Shown: positions 9,487 to 18,473 of the stretch, piece after piece
Layout: the number at the start of each line of letters is the position of its first letter
Position numbering within the stretch: position 1 is the stretch's first letter
Assembly: GCA_030649335.1 (NCBI GenBank)
Contig: JAUSLL010000029.1
Coordinates: 1 to 45,017, forward strand
Direction of reading: 5' to 3'
DNA length: 45,017 bases
Source: Parvibaculum sp.
Lineage (GTDB): Bacteria; Pseudomonadota; Alphaproteobacteria; Parvibaculales; Parvibaculaceae
The notes under the pieces: model-generated
What the model was told of the DNA's origin: nothing
Seen by the model: the letters and a program-made list of their open reading frames with translations, nothing else
Database searches by the model: none
Made by a program: the position numbers and the translations under genes

Positions 9487-10542
9487 TTAAGCCCGCTCGT
9501 ACCAGTCCACGCCTTTTTCGTTGCGGGAGACGGTGGCTGTCTTGCGGCCGATGAGGCAGTTGAGATGCGCGAGGCTTTCGCCGGTGGCCATGAAGAAGAC
9601 TTCCGGTCCGATTTCGCGTTTGAAAAGCGCGGGAAAAACGTCGATGGCGCGGCGGGGTTCGGACAGCATGTCGTGGAGTTTCGACAGTCCGCCTTCGTGG
9701 CCTTCGATCAATTGCGTGAGGCGCGTGTGGAGCCCGTAAAAAGGTTCGTTATGCGCGGGCAGCACCAGAAGATCGTCGGGCAGATTTGCGCGGATGCGGT
9801 GGCAGCTGTCGATCCAGTCTTGCAGCGGATTGTCATGCGCCTCAGTCGGGTGCACCGATACATTGGATGAAATGCGCGGCAGGACCTGATCGCCGGAGAT
9901 CAGGACTTTTGTTTCCGGGCAATAGAGGCAGACGTGTTCGGGCGCATGGCCGGAGCCGACGACGACGCGCCATGTGCGACCACCGATGGTGAGTTCGTCA
10001 TCCTCGCGCAAGCGGCGGAATGTGTCGGGCAGGCGCGAGACGTGGCTGCCGAAACCGCCGAAGCGTTTGACGTAAGATTCCAGCCCGCGCTTGCCCATGC
10101 CGGCGGCGCGGTAGAAATCCAGCGCCTCTTGCGGCGCGGCGCGGCCTGTGTCCAGCACGAGGTTGCGGCACATGAGGAAGTCGGTGCGCGACATGTGCAG
10201 CTCGACGCCGAACTCGCGGCAGATCCAGCCGGCGAGGCCGACGTGATCGGGATGGAGATGTGTGACGATGACGCGGGTGATTTTTTTGCCCTTGAGCTGG
10301 GTCGAAAAAATTTGCGTCCAGAGGTTTCTGACTTCTTCGGTATCGACGCCGGTGTCCACCAGCGTCCAGCCGTTTTCTTCTTCGATCATCCAGAGATTGA
10401 TGTGGTTGAGCTGGAACGGCAGCGGCATGCGCACCCAATAGATGCCGGGGGCGGCTTCCATCATCTCGCCGGGCTCGGGGATGCGCGCCAAAGGATAAGT
10501 CAGCGGGCTTTCGGGCGCGGTGGCGAGGGAGACGTCGGACAT
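9487..10542 (-). CDS. MBL-fold metallo-hydrolase
   Basis: The 351-residue protein has the metallo-beta-lactamase fold signature HLHPDH at residues 95-100, preceded by the strand LVDTGVDTEE and followed by GSGHAPEHVCLY and VLISGDQVL, which supply the remaining metal ligands. The family is broad (thioesterases, lactonases, glyoxalase II-like enzymes), so the substrate is not determined. I use ATG 10542; a TTG at 10548 would add two residues. It lies 114 bases downstream of the acyl-CoA dehydrogenase gene on the same strand, and a role in acyl-thioester or lactone hydrolysis is possible but unproven. Confidence 0.88.
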   Translation of the reverse strand: MSDVSLATAPESPLTYPLARIPEPGEMMEAAPGIYWVRMPLPFQLNHINLWMIEEENGWTLVDTGVDTEEVRNLWTQIFSTQLKGKKITRVIVTHLHPDHVGLAGWICREFGVELHMSRTDFLMCRNLVLDTGRAAPQEALDFYRAAGMGKRGLESYVKRFGGFGSHVSRLPDTFRRLREDDELTIGGRTWRVVVGSGHAPEHVCLYCPETKVLISGDQVLPRISSNVSVHPTEAHDNPLQDWIDSCHRIRANLPDDLLVLPAHNEPFYGLHTRLTQLIEGHEGGLSKLHDMLSEPRRAIDVFPALFKREIGPEVFFMATGESLAHLNCLIGRKTATVSRNEKGVDWYERA

Positions 10543-10656
10543 GGGCAACTGCTTTCAGGATGGCACCACGCGACGGCGAGGCACCCATTTGTGATAGGCG
10601 CGTCTGGCCGAGGCGTCAAACGGCGCGCCCAAAAACGAGGCAGACCTTGGGGAAGT

Positions 10657-12432
10657 TCAGCCTGCCAGCGCCGCCTCGTCGAGCGCGAAAAGAGCGGCAG
10701 AACCGGCGGTGGCAGGCCCCACAAGACCGAGGGCGGCGGGCAATATCTGATCGGCGTAGAAACGCGCGAGCGTGACACGCGGGGCGGCCCCCTCGGCGGA
10801 GGCCAAGGCGGCGCGGGCGAGAAAATGCCCGCCCGCGACCGTGCCGAATAAACGCAGATAAGGCGTGGCACCGGCGAGGCAATCATTGGGCGCGGATTTG
10901 AGATTAGCGAGCATGTAATCCGTCGCCGTGTCGAGCGCGGCGAGCCCCGCGTCGAGCGCGGTGGCGACCGCGATCATGTCGGCACTGTTCGACGCATGGG
11001 CAGCGGCGACTGTCTCTTTCATCTCATCGACAAAGGCGCGCACGACGCTGCCATTGCCGAGCGGCAGTTTGCGCGACACGAGGTCGATGGCCTGAATGCC
11101 GTTGGTGCCTTCGTAGATCGGCAGGATGCGCGCGTCGCGGTAATATTGTCCGGCGCCCGTTTCCTCAATGAAGCCCATGCCGCCGTGGATTTGCACGCCC
11201 AAGGACGCCACTTCGCAGCCGATGTCGGTGGAAAAGCTCTTGGCGATGGGGGTGAGGAGATCGGCACGGGCCTGCCCTGCTCCACGCGCGGCGGCGTCTG
11301 CGCCGTGATGAGCTGTGTCGATGGCAACCGCATTTGAATAGCAGATGGCGCGGGCGGCACTTGTCATCGCCTTCATGGTCATCAGCATACGGCGCACATC
11401 GGGATGGGCGATGATGGGGGCCATTTCGCCTGCCGGAAGCGTCGAGCCTGCGGGGCGACCCTGCTTGCGTTCCTGCGCGAAGGCGAGAGCGTGCTGATAG
11501 GCACGCTCCGCGATGGCGACACCTTGTGTGCCGACCAGAAGACGCGCGTTATTCATCATGGTGAACATGCAGGCCAGCCCACGATTTTCTTCGCCGATCA
11601 ATGTGCCGATGGCCCCGCCCTCGTCGCCGTAGGACATGACGCAGGTGGGGCTCGCGTGAATGCCGATCTTGTGTTCAAGGCCGGTGCATTTGGCATCATT
11701 GCGCGCGCCCAAGCTGCCGTCTTCGTTGACGAGAAATTTGGGTACGAGAAAGAGCGAGATGCCGCGTGTGCCCGCGGGCGCATCCGGCAGACGGGCGAGG
11801 ACGAGATGGACGATATTGTCCGTCATATCGTGGTCGCCATAGGTGATGAAAATTTTTGTGCCTGTGATTTTGTAGGTGCCGTCGCCCTGCGGCACGGCCT
11901 TGGCTTTGAGCGCATTGAGGTCGGAACCGGCCTGTGGCTCGGTGAGGTTCATCGTGCCGGTCCATTCGCCGGAGACGAGTTTCGGCAGATAGAGTTTTTT
12001 CTGGATGTCCGTGCCGTGAGCGGTGATCGCCTCGACTGTGCCCTGGCTCAAGATCGGGCAGAGGCCGAAGGACATGTTGGAGGCGTTCCACATTTCCTGC
12101 ATGACGGTGGCGAGCGCCAGCGGCAGGCCCTGACCGCCGTGTTCGGGTGATGCCGCTATGGAGCCCCAGCCGCCATCGACCCATTGGCGATAGGCATCGG
12201 CAAAGCCTTTGGCTGTTTTCACGCCATCAGCTTCGAGGCGCACGCCCTCGCTGTCGCCAGCCTTGTTCAGCGGCGCCAGCACATTGCCTGCAAGTTTCGC
12301 GGCTTCTTCGAGCACCGCGTCGATGAGGTCCGGCGTCAGATCGGCGAAATCGCCGGTGCCCGCCAGCGCCTTCAGCCCCGCTACTTCGGTGAGATAAAAA
12401 GCCATGTCGCGGACGGGGGCACGATAGGTCAT
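10657..12432 (-). CDS. Acyl-CoA dehydrogenase, long (DmdC-like) subfamily
   Basis: This FAD enzyme introduces the alpha,beta double bond into an acyl-CoA. At 591 residues it is longer than the ~390-residue classical enzymes and fits the subfamily with an extra C-terminal domain that includes 3-methylmercaptopropionyl-CoA dehydrogenase (DmdC). Visible blocks are the N-terminal MTYRAPVRDMAFYL, the FAD/substrate segment GTMNLTEPQAGSDL, and IYEGTNGIQAIDLVSRKL, which carries the catalytic glutamate. The subfamily has varied substrates, so neither chain length nor a role in sulfur metabolism can be claimed. It is divergent from the SDR gene at 12524. Confidence 0.92.
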   Translation of the reverse strand: MTYRAPVRDMAFYLTEVAGLKALAGTGDFADLTPDLIDAVLEEAAKLAGNVLAPLNKAGDSEGVRLEADGVKTAKGFADAYRQWVDGGWGSIAASPEHGGQGLPLALATVMQEMWNASNMSFGLCPILSQGTVEAITAHGTDIQKKLYLPKLVSGEWTGTMNLTEPQAGSDLNALKAKAVPQGDGTYKITGTKIFITYGDHDMTDNIVHLVLARLPDAPAGTRGISLFLVPKFLVNEDGSLGARNDAKCTGLEHKIGIHASPTCVMSYGDEGGAIGTLIGEENRGLACMFTMMNNARLLVGTQGVAIAERAYQHALAFAQERKQGRPAGSTLPAGEMAPIIAHPDVRRMLMTMKAMTSAARAICYSNAVAIDTAHHGADAAARGAGQARADLLTPIAKSFSTDIGCEVASLGVQIHGGMGFIEETGAGQYYRDARILPIYEGTNGIQAIDLVSRKLPLGNGSVVRAFVDEMKETVAAAHASNSADMIAVATALDAGLAALDTATDYMLANLKSAPNDCLAGATPYLRLFGTVAGGHFLARAALASAEGAAPRVTLARFYADQILPAALGLVGPATAGSAALFALDEAALAG

Positions 12433-12523
12433 AAAGATACTTTCAGGGATGGACTGAGGAAGGTCTGACGTTTGGCCGGTTTTAGCCTATTCTGGAACGT
12501 GATTGAACCTTTGGATGCAGCAT

Positions 12524-13345
12524 ATGACCGGACATCAGAAAAAACGCACCGCCCTCATTACAGGCGCATCGGCAGGCATCGGGCGCGAGCTGGCGCTTGT
12601 TTTTGCGGCCAATGGCTTTGATCTGGTGCTGGTGGCGCGGCGAGCCGAACGGCTGGAGGCGCTGGCGCAGGAGGTGCGCGGCAAATACGGCGCTGAGAGC
12701 CATGTGATCGTGGCGGACCTTGCCGACCCCGCTGCCCCGCGCCACCTGTTTGACGAGATGGCGGCACGGCACATCATGGTCGATGCGCTCATTAATAATG
12801 CGGGCTATACCGTGCCCGGTCATTTTCGCGACACGACATGGGCCGATCAGGCCGCGCTCATTCAGGTGATGGTGACGGCGGTGGCTGAACTTTGCCATTT
12901 GTTCGGACCCGGCATGGCGGCACGCCATTATGGCCGTATCATCAATGTGGCGTCGCTCGCTGGACATCTGCCGGGAGCCGCGGGCGGCACGCTCTATGCC
13001 GCGTCGAAAAGCTTTGTCATCAAGATGTCGGAAAGCCTGTCGCTCGAATATCTCCCTTATAATGTCAATGTGACGGCGCTCTGCCCCGGCTTTACCTATT
13101 CGGAATTCCATGATGTGGCGGGCAACCGCGCGGCGATGAACAAACTGCCGAAATTTATGTGGATGACCGGCGATGTGGTGGCGCAACAAGCCTATGACGC
13201 GGTGATGGCGGGCAAGACTGTCATCATCAACGGGCGCTTCAATAACTTTATTGCGCTGTTGGCCCGCTGGATGCCGCAGGGGCCGCTGCGCAAGCTGATG
13301 GCGATGAACCAGCGCAACGCGAAGGCCAAGCCGAATGCCGGTTGA
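12524..13345 (+). CDS. Short-chain dehydrogenase/reductase (SDR)
   Basis: From ATG 12524 the protein has 273 residues. A classical SDR cofactor motif TGASAGIG lies at 13-20, NNAG near 91-94, and the catalytic set is S144, Y158 and K162 (YAASK). Alternative starts are ATG 12515 and TTG 12503; none has a clear Shine-Dalgarno. It resembles SDRs of the DltE/YqjQ type that act on fatty or hydroxy compounds, but the substrate is unknown. Its 3' end overlaps the Sua5-type gene by 11 bases, so the two are translationally linked. It is divergent from the acyl-CoA dehydrogenase gene. Confidence 0.92.
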   Translation: MTGHQKKRTALITGASAGIGRELALVFAANGFDLVLVARRAERLEALAQEVRGKYGAESHVIVADLADPAAPRHLFDEMAARHIMVDALINNAGYTVPGHFRDTTWADQAALIQVMVTAVAELCHLFGPGMAARHYGRIINVASLAGHLPGAAGGTLYAASKSFVIKMSESLSLEYLPYNVNVTALCPGFTYSEFHDVAGNRAAMNKLPKFMWMTGDVVAQQAYDAVMAGKTVIINGRFNNFIALLARWMPQGPLRKLMAMNQRNAKAKPNAG

Positions 13346-14300
13346 GTTGCGTGATGCGGATGATGCCGCCATTGCGGCAGCGGGCGAGCACTTGCGCGAG
13401 GGACGGCTCGTCGCTTTTCCGACCGAAACGGTTTACGGGCTTGGTGCAGACGCGACCAATGAGCGCGCAGTGGCGAGCATATTTGAAGCCAAGGGCCGCC
13501 CGACATTCAATCCGCTGATTGTGCATGTCGTGGAGCTCGCTGAAGCAAAACGACATGTGTTGTTCACGGCCAAAGCCATTTTGCTGGCCGAGGCTTTTTG
13601 GCCGGGCGGGATCACCCTTGTGTTGCCGCGTCTACCCACCTCACCTCTGTCTCTGCTTGTGAGCGCGGGCCTCAACACGGCTGCGATCCGCGTGCCGGCC
13701 CATCCCATTGCACAAAAACTGTTGAAAGCTACGGGACGGCCTATTGCGGCACCCTCGGCCAATGCATCCGGCGAGATCAGCCCGACGCGGGCGGCGCATG
13801 TGATGGCGTCACTCGGCCATGCGGAGACACTGGCAATGGTGCTGGACGGGGGACCTTGTGTGTTGGGTCTTGAATCCACAGTCATCGGGTTTCCCAATGC
13901 GGGTCCGACGCTGCTCAGGCCCGGCGCTGTGGCGCGCGGCGAGATTGAAGCCGTGATCGGGCAGGCGTTGCTCGATGCCGATGCGGCGTCCGGCGAAGCG
14001 GGACGCTCGTCGCCCGGTCAGCTTGCGAGCCACTATGCACCGCGCGCCAATATCCGCCTCAATGTCAGCGCCCCGCGCGATGATGAAATCTGGCTGGGGT
14101 TCGGCAGCAACCAGAAATCTGCCGCGTTCAACCTGTCGCCAAGCGGCGACCTGACGGAAGCTGCCGCCAATCTTTTTGCCATGTTGCGGGCGATCGACGA
14201 TGCAGCGGATGGCAGAAACATCGCCGTGGCACCCGTGCCGCGCGAGGGACTGGGCGAAGCGATCAACGACAGGCTGGCACGCGCCGCCGCCCCGCGCTGA
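13335..14300 (+). CDS. L-threonylcarbamoyladenylate synthase, Sua5 type
   Basis: The enzyme makes threonylcarbamoyl-AMP from threonine, bicarbonate and ATP, the first step in forming the t6A base at position 37 of ANN-decoding tRNAs. The 321 residues comprise a YrdC domain (about 10-200, with FPTETVYGLGADA, RPTFNPLIVHV, RPIAAPSANASG and LGLESTVIGF) and a C-terminal Sua5 domain (about 220-320, with SPGQLASHYAP). This two-domain form is Sua5/YwlC rather than the short TsaC of E. coli. The ATG at 13335 lies inside the end of the preceding SDR gene. It is followed by a long hairpin-rich gap. Confidence 0.94.
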   Translation: MPVELRDADDAAIAAAGEHLREGRLVAFPTETVYGLGADATNERAVASIFEAKGRPTFNPLIVHVVELAEAKRHVLFTAKAILLAEAFWPGGITLVLPRLPTSPLSLLVSAGLNTAAIRVPAHPIAQKLLKATGRPIAAPSANASGEISPTRAAHVMASLGHAETLAMVLDGGPCVLGLESTVIGFPNAGPTLLRPGAVARGEIEAVIGQALLDADAASGEAGRSSPGQLASHYAPRANIRLNVSAPRDDEIWLGFGSNQKSAAFNLSPSGDLTEAAANLFAMLRAIDDAADGRNIAVAPVPREGLGEAINDRLARAAAPR

Positions 14301-14388
14301 CACCACCAGTGCAAAATTCAAAATCTGCTGTCCGCGCTCTTCCGACGAAGTGTGAGCAAATGGTTTATTTAAAAATTTCAACACTTAA

Positions 14389-14556
14389 AGGCGTATCAAC
14401 AAGACGCCTCTAAAACAGTCTTCACAGAGCGCTTCCGCCCTTTCCCAGTAAGCGGAAGCTACTTTTCGCGAATTACATCACGCCTGTTTTCGATGCAGAC
14501 GGAGATGTTGAGGAAAGCCCGGACGTGCCCCCCCTACGTCCGGGCTTTACCTTTTT
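14389..14556 (+). ncRNA. Hairpin array ending in a strong terminator; possible small RNA
   Basis: The gap 14301-14733 has no supportable protein gene. It holds three plus-strand hairpins in series: AGGCGT/ACGCCT (14389-14409), GCTTCCGC/GCGGAAGC (14431-14459, followed by TACTTTT), and a perfect 13-bp stem AAAGCCCGGACGT/ACGTCCGGGCTTT (14514-14548) followed by ACCTTTTT. The last is a good intrinsic terminator, but it lies 213 bases past the Sua5-type stop. That leaves room for either a long 3' untranslated region or a separate small RNA. I see no convincing promoter, so the RNA gene is a hypothesis; the terminator is much safer. Confidence 0.3.
14514..14556 (+). terminator. Intrinsic terminator upstream of the chemoreceptor gene
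   Basis: A perfect 13-bp stem (14514-14526 with 14536-14548) encloses a 9-base loop and is followed by ACCTTTTT on the plus strand. It separates the Sua5-type transcript, or a small RNA, from the chemoreceptor gene, which therefore needs its own promoter in 14557-14733. Confidence 0.75.
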
Positions 14557-14733
14557 CAGGGCGCACCGCTTCAGGCACCTGCCCGCAAAAGCTGATCCTT
14601 AAAAATTCCTAAACCAAATCGTTCACTCTTCTCTACAGAAGTTTAGTGCCCGCTCGCCAGAATGACGCCGTTCTAAGAATTGAAACCCGCATTCAAAACG
14701 ATTGCCCGCGCGGCACATACAACAGAGGCTCAA

Positions 14734-16803
14734 ATGAAGTCGATTTCTCTCCGGCTCTGCCTGATCATCGCTCTCGTCGCCACAGGCGCTGTCGCTGCGG
14801 TCGGCACGACGCTGACGCTGATCGGTTCCAATTACGCACATGAAAGTGCGCTTGAAATTATGCGCAGCGCAGCGCGCGAGCAGGCGACGCATGTTGCCGA
14901 ACTCATCAATCCCAATATTGCTGTTGCCAAGACCATCAGCAGCTCCGCGACGGCTGTTGTGTCCTCGCGCACAGCCAACCGCGACAGCTTCGACACGTTT
15001 TTGAAACAGACGCTCAATGACAATGCTGGCGTTTTGGGTTCGTGGGTTCTCTTTGAGCCAAACGCCTTCGACCGCGCCGACGCCATGTTTGCCAATGATC
15101 CGATGTCGGATGCCTCTGGCCGTTACATCCCCTATTTCGCTCGCGGCAAAGGCAATAACACCGTCGGCACAGCCCTAGTGGACTACAACACACCGGGTGT
15201 GGGCGACTATTACCTGCTCGCCCGTGACAGCGGCGCGCCTGTCGCGATGGAACCCTATATGTATGAAATCGACGGCGAACAGGTGCTGATCACGTCGATG
15301 ACCTTCCCCGTCAAAGTCGATGGCAAGGTCATCGGCGTATCGGGCATCGACATGCGCCTCAGCGAATTGCAGAACATTGTCGCCAACTCGCATCCGTTGG
15401 GCGACGGTTATGTCAAAGTCATTTCGAACAAAGGCCTCTATGTCGCCGACCGTGATGCATCGCGCATTGGCAAGAACGCCGGTGAAATCGACATCGGCGA
15501 GGCTGTGATGAAAGCAGCCGCCAATGGTGAAGAAGTGCTCTTCCCCGGCGAGACCAACAGCAAGGGCGAAATCATCGTCCGCGCGACGGCACCGATTGTG
15601 CTCAACGGTATCAAGACACCATGGTCGGTTATCATCACTGTGCCGGAGGCGACATTGTTTGCCGCCAACCGCAGCCTGATCTGGGCAGGTTTTATCACGG
15701 GCCTTATCTGCTTTGGTGCCGCTGTCATAATTGCTTGGTTTGCCGGTGCTTCGGTGGCCAAACCGATCCGCAATATGACTGGTGCGATGGAAAAGCTCGC
15801 CGGTGGCGATCACCACGTTGAAATTCCTGCCCGCGATCGCACCGATGAAATCGGTTTGATGGCGGCTGCCGTGCAGGTGTTCAAAGACAATGCCATTGAA
15901 ATGGAACGTGTGAAATCCGCGCAGGAAGAAACCGAACGTCGTGCGACCGAAGACAAAAAGCGCATGATGTCCGATCTTGCATCCTCGTTCGAAGCCAAGG
16001 TTGGTGCATTGGTGCAATCGCTTTCGGCTGCTGCTACGGAAATGGAATCGACTGCCGGTTCCATGACCACACTTGCCGAGCAGGGCAACGCCAAAGCCAT
16101 GACGGTTGCCAGCGCCGCCGAACAAACATCGGCGAACGTGCAGACCGTTGCCACAGCAACAGAAGAACTCTCCGCCTCCATTCAGGAAATTTCGCAGCAG
16201 GTCGCCAACTCCGCCCGCATCGCCAATCAGGCGGTGGACGATGCCCGCACCACCGATGGTGTGGTGCAGGAACTGGCGGTCGGTGCCCAGAAGATCGGCG
16301 AGATCGTTCAGCTCATCAACGATATTGCCGGTCAGACCAACCTTCTCGCGCTCAACGCGACCATCGAGGCGGCGCGTGCGGGCGACGCCGGCAAGGGCTT
16401 TGCCGTTGTCGCATCGGAAGTGAAATCTCTTGCTACACAGACGGCCAAAGCCACTGACGAAATCTCGGCGCAGATTTCCCAGATCCAGTCGGCGACCAGT
16501 CTGGCTGTGTCGGCCATTCACGGCATCGGCACGACTATTCAGGAGATGAGCGAAATTGCCGCGGCCATTGCATCGGCTGTTGAAGAACAGGGCGCGGCGA
16601 CGATGGAAATCTCGCGCAATGTGCAGCAGGCCGCACAGGGCACTGAAGACGTGACGCGCTCCATCGGCGATGTGCGCCAGGCTGCAACCGACACGGGTGT
16701 CGCCTCGGGTCAGGTGCTGACGGCGGCGGGTGAATTGTCGCGCAATTCAAACGACCTGTCGCGCGAAGTGGACAGTTTCCTCGCGGGGATCAAAGCGGCG
16801 TAA
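14734..16803 (+). CDS. Methyl-accepting chemotaxis protein
   Basis: This inner-membrane chemoreceptor senses a periplasmic signal and controls CheA. From ATG 14734 (AGAGGC upstream) it has 689 residues: TM1 at about 6-28, a large periplasmic Cache-type sensor domain (about 35-300), TM2 at about 314-338 (LIWAGFITGLICFGAAVIIAWFAG), a HAMP domain (about 339-392) and a signalling domain. The highly conserved hairpin tip (QTNLLALNATIEAARAG) lies near 532-548. A start at 14680 would place 18 odd residues before TM1. There is no C-terminal CheR/CheB tether pentapeptide. No other chemotaxis gene is nearby, so it is an orphan receptor. Ligand unknown. Confidence 0.96.
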   Translation: MKSISLRLCLIIALVATGAVAAVGTTLTLIGSNYAHESALEIMRSAAREQATHVAELINPNIAVAKTISSSATAVVSSRTANRDSFDTFLKQTLNDNAGVLGSWVLFEPNAFDRADAMFANDPMSDASGRYIPYFARGKGNNTVGTALVDYNTPGVGDYYLLARDSGAPVAMEPYMYEIDGEQVLITSMTFPVKVDGKVIGVSGIDMRLSELQNIVANSHPLGDGYVKVISNKGLYVADRDASRIGKNAGEIDIGEAVMKAAANGEEVLFPGETNSKGEIIVRATAPIVLNGIKTPWSVIITVPEATLFAANRSLIWAGFITGLICFGAAVIIAWFAGASVAKPIRNMTGAMEKLAGGDHHVEIPARDRTDEIGLMAAAVQVFKDNAIEMERVKSAQEETERRATEDKKRMMSDLASSFEAKVGALVQSLSAAATEMESTAGSMTTLAEQGNAKAMTVASAAEQTSANVQTVATATEELSASIQEISQQVANSARIANQAVDDARTTDGVVQELAVGAQKIGEIVQLINDIAGQTNLLALNATIEAARAGDAGKGFAVVASEVKSLATQTAKATDEISAQISQIQSATSLAVSAIHGIGTTIQEMSEIAAAIASAVEEQGAATMEISRNVQQAAQGTEDVTRSIGDVRQAATDTGVASGQVLTAAGELSRNSNDLSREVDSFLAGIKAA

Positions 16804-16823
16804 TCAACGTTGTGACAACATTG

Positions 16824-16858
16824 AAAAGCCCGGATGCGATGATCGCTTCCGGGCTTTT
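16824..16858 (+). terminator. Intrinsic terminator of the chemoreceptor gene
   Basis: An 11-bp stem AAAAGCCCGGA (16824-16834) pairs with TCCGGGCTTTT (16848-16858) around a 13-base loop, and the T-run continues to 16859. It lies 20 bases after the stop codon. Because the stem begins with an A-run it could also serve the convergent yqhA-type gene. Confidence 0.9.
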
Positions 16859-16904
16859 TGTTTTGCATGTGCCTTGCTGAATGAAAAGCCGCTCCGACAG
16901 CAGA

Positions 16905-17399
16905 TTACTTTTTAGCAGAAATGCGGTCGAGGTAACCCAGTGCGACGGCAGAGACAACAAAAGCCATGTGCATCAGCGTCAGCCACATCACTTCGCTTTC
17001 CTTATACTCGCGGATATTGAGAAATATCTGCAGCAGATGGATAGATGAAATGGCCACTATGGCGGAAGCGACTTTGACCTTGAGGCTGCCTGCATCGAGT
17101 TTTCCCAACCAAGTCAAATCCGTTTTGGCATCATCAAAGCGGCTGACGAAATTTTCGTAGCTGGAAATCATCACCATAAGCAGCAGGCTTGCGACCAGCG
17201 CCGCATCGATGAGCCCGAGCATGGCGAGGATCATCTGGGATTCGTCCAGGTCCATCGCGACAAGAAAGACGCCCGCCAGCTTTTTCAAGAATGACGCGGC
17301 ATAGAGCGCCAGCGCGGCCGCGAGGCCTAAATAAAAGACAACCAATATCCAGCGAGAGCCGAGGATGAGGCGCTCGACGAGTAGTTCAACAGATTTCAT
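16905..17399 (-). CDS. YqhA/UPF0114 family membrane protein
   Basis: The 164-residue protein has four hydrophobic segments: about 14-37, 52-82, 108-128 and 137-157. The N-terminal block VERLILGSRWILVVFYLGL and the central MILAMLGLIDAALVASLLLMVMISSYENFVSR are hallmarks of the YqhA/UPF0114 family of inner-membrane proteins, whose function is not established. It is convergent with the chemoreceptor gene and lies 42 bases downstream of the VOC gene on the same strand. Length is normal for the family. Confidence 0.9.
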   Translation of the reverse strand: MKSVELLVERLILGSRWILVVFYLGLAAALALYAASFLKKLAGVFLVAMDLDESQMILAMLGLIDAALVASLLLMVMISSYENFVSRFDDAKTDLTWLGKLDAGSLKVKVASAIVAISSIHLLQIFLNIREYKESEVMWLTLMHMAFVVSAVALGYLDRISAKK

Positions 17400-17441
17400 G
17401 GCGAGACGGGCTCCGGCATGCGTCGGGATTGATTACGGGTT

Positions 17442-18338
17442 TTACTTCGGTTCTTCGGCGATGAGCAATGTGGGTACACCGCCGGTGGGCGGGCGGATCG
17501 TCGCGATTTCGGTGCCCTTCTTGCGGCCCTTGCGCACCTCGGACACGTCCGCCCCTTCGGCGACCATGCGCGCGCGGACCGCGTTGATGTCGGTGCATTT
17601 CCACGCTGTGCCCCAGAGGAAATCAGCCTTGGGGGCTTTTGTCTTGTCGAGCGACTCCACCACTTCGATGGTAACACCGCCGAGGCGGAAAAAGAGCTGA
17701 CGCACGCCCCATTCGGGCTTGGAATGATCGAGCGCGAGACGGATGCCGAATTTATCACCGAAGAGGGTCTTGCAGGCTTCCGCGTCATTTGTCATGACGA
17801 CAACGTGATCCATCGCGGCGATGGCGGCGTCTTCCGAGACCCCGTGGCGCAGAGGCGCCAACGGGCGTTGGTTTTGTCCTTTATAGTTCTGGCAGACAAA
17901 AATCGTCATGTCGCGCGTTTTATCCCGCGCGATCAGAGCGTGACGCCAATAGCGGATGACCCCGTCTTCGCCTGCGCCTTCGTTTTCCGGCATGACAACG
18001 GTGGCCACGCCCGCGTCGTTGAGCAGAAGTGCCGTGCGCTCGACATTGTCCGAAGCAAGGGCGAGCGCGGAAATGCCCTCACCATGCTCTGCAAGAAACG
18101 CCTCTATGTGCAGGCCCCAGACACCGGTGCCGATGGCGGCAGCGAGCTCGACACCCATATTGCCTAGGTAATAATAGACATGCCCGGTGCCGCCTGCGCG
18201 GTCGCGCCGACGCCATGAAGGCTGGCGACCGAACATGCGCGTATAGGCAGCTTCCGCCTTGTCGAGATTTTTCACGGCAATCACGATGCGGTCGACAGCT
18301 GTGACAAGGGGAAGGACGCCGGTCTGGTTGTCGGTCAT
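17442..18338 (-). CDS. VOC (glyoxalase/dioxygenase superfamily) protein, two modules
   Basis: The 298-residue protein (ATG 18338, AGAGAAG upstream) holds two VOC modules. The first begins VDRIVIAVKNLDKAEAAYTRMFGRQPSW near residue 12 and the second begins MDHVVVMTNDAEACKTLFGDKFGIRL near 152. Such beta-alpha-beta-beta-beta units bind a divalent metal in glyoxalases, extradiol dioxygenases and resistance proteins. I cannot name the substrate. The gene is divergent from the serine hydrolase gene at 18474, and the 135-base gap between them must hold both promoters, though I see no clear consensus there. A start at 18368 would ignore the Shine-Dalgarno. Confidence 0.88.
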   Translation of the reverse strand: MTDNQTGVLPLVTAVDRIVIAVKNLDKAEAAYTRMFGRQPSWRRRDRAGGTGHVYYYLGNMGVELAAAIGTGVWGLHIEAFLAEHGEGISALALASDNVERTALLLNDAGVATVVMPENEGAGEDGVIRYWRHALIARDKTRDMTIFVCQNYKGQNQRPLAPLRHGVSEDAAIAAMDHVVVMTNDAEACKTLFGDKFGIRLALDHSKPEWGVRQLFFRLGGVTIEVVESLDKTKAPKADFLWGTAWKCTDINAVRARMVAEGADVSEVRKGRKKGTEIATIRPPTGGVPTLLIAEEPK

Positions 18339-18473
18339 TTGTCTTCTCTTTATCGCCGCAGCAATCATGGCTTGCGGCTGGTGGCACCATGCTAGACTTT
18401 ATGGGCGGGAATGCGAAGCCCGCCGACCGAAACGCCGCCGATTAAAGTTGAACAGCATTTGCGATTGAAGAGC

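Noticed and set aside
15175..16521. 448-codon minus-strand open frame
   Set aside because: It is antisense to the chemoreceptor gene, whose domains are unmistakable; the frame is His/Phe/Gly-rich with no domain and is a G+C codon-bias shadow.
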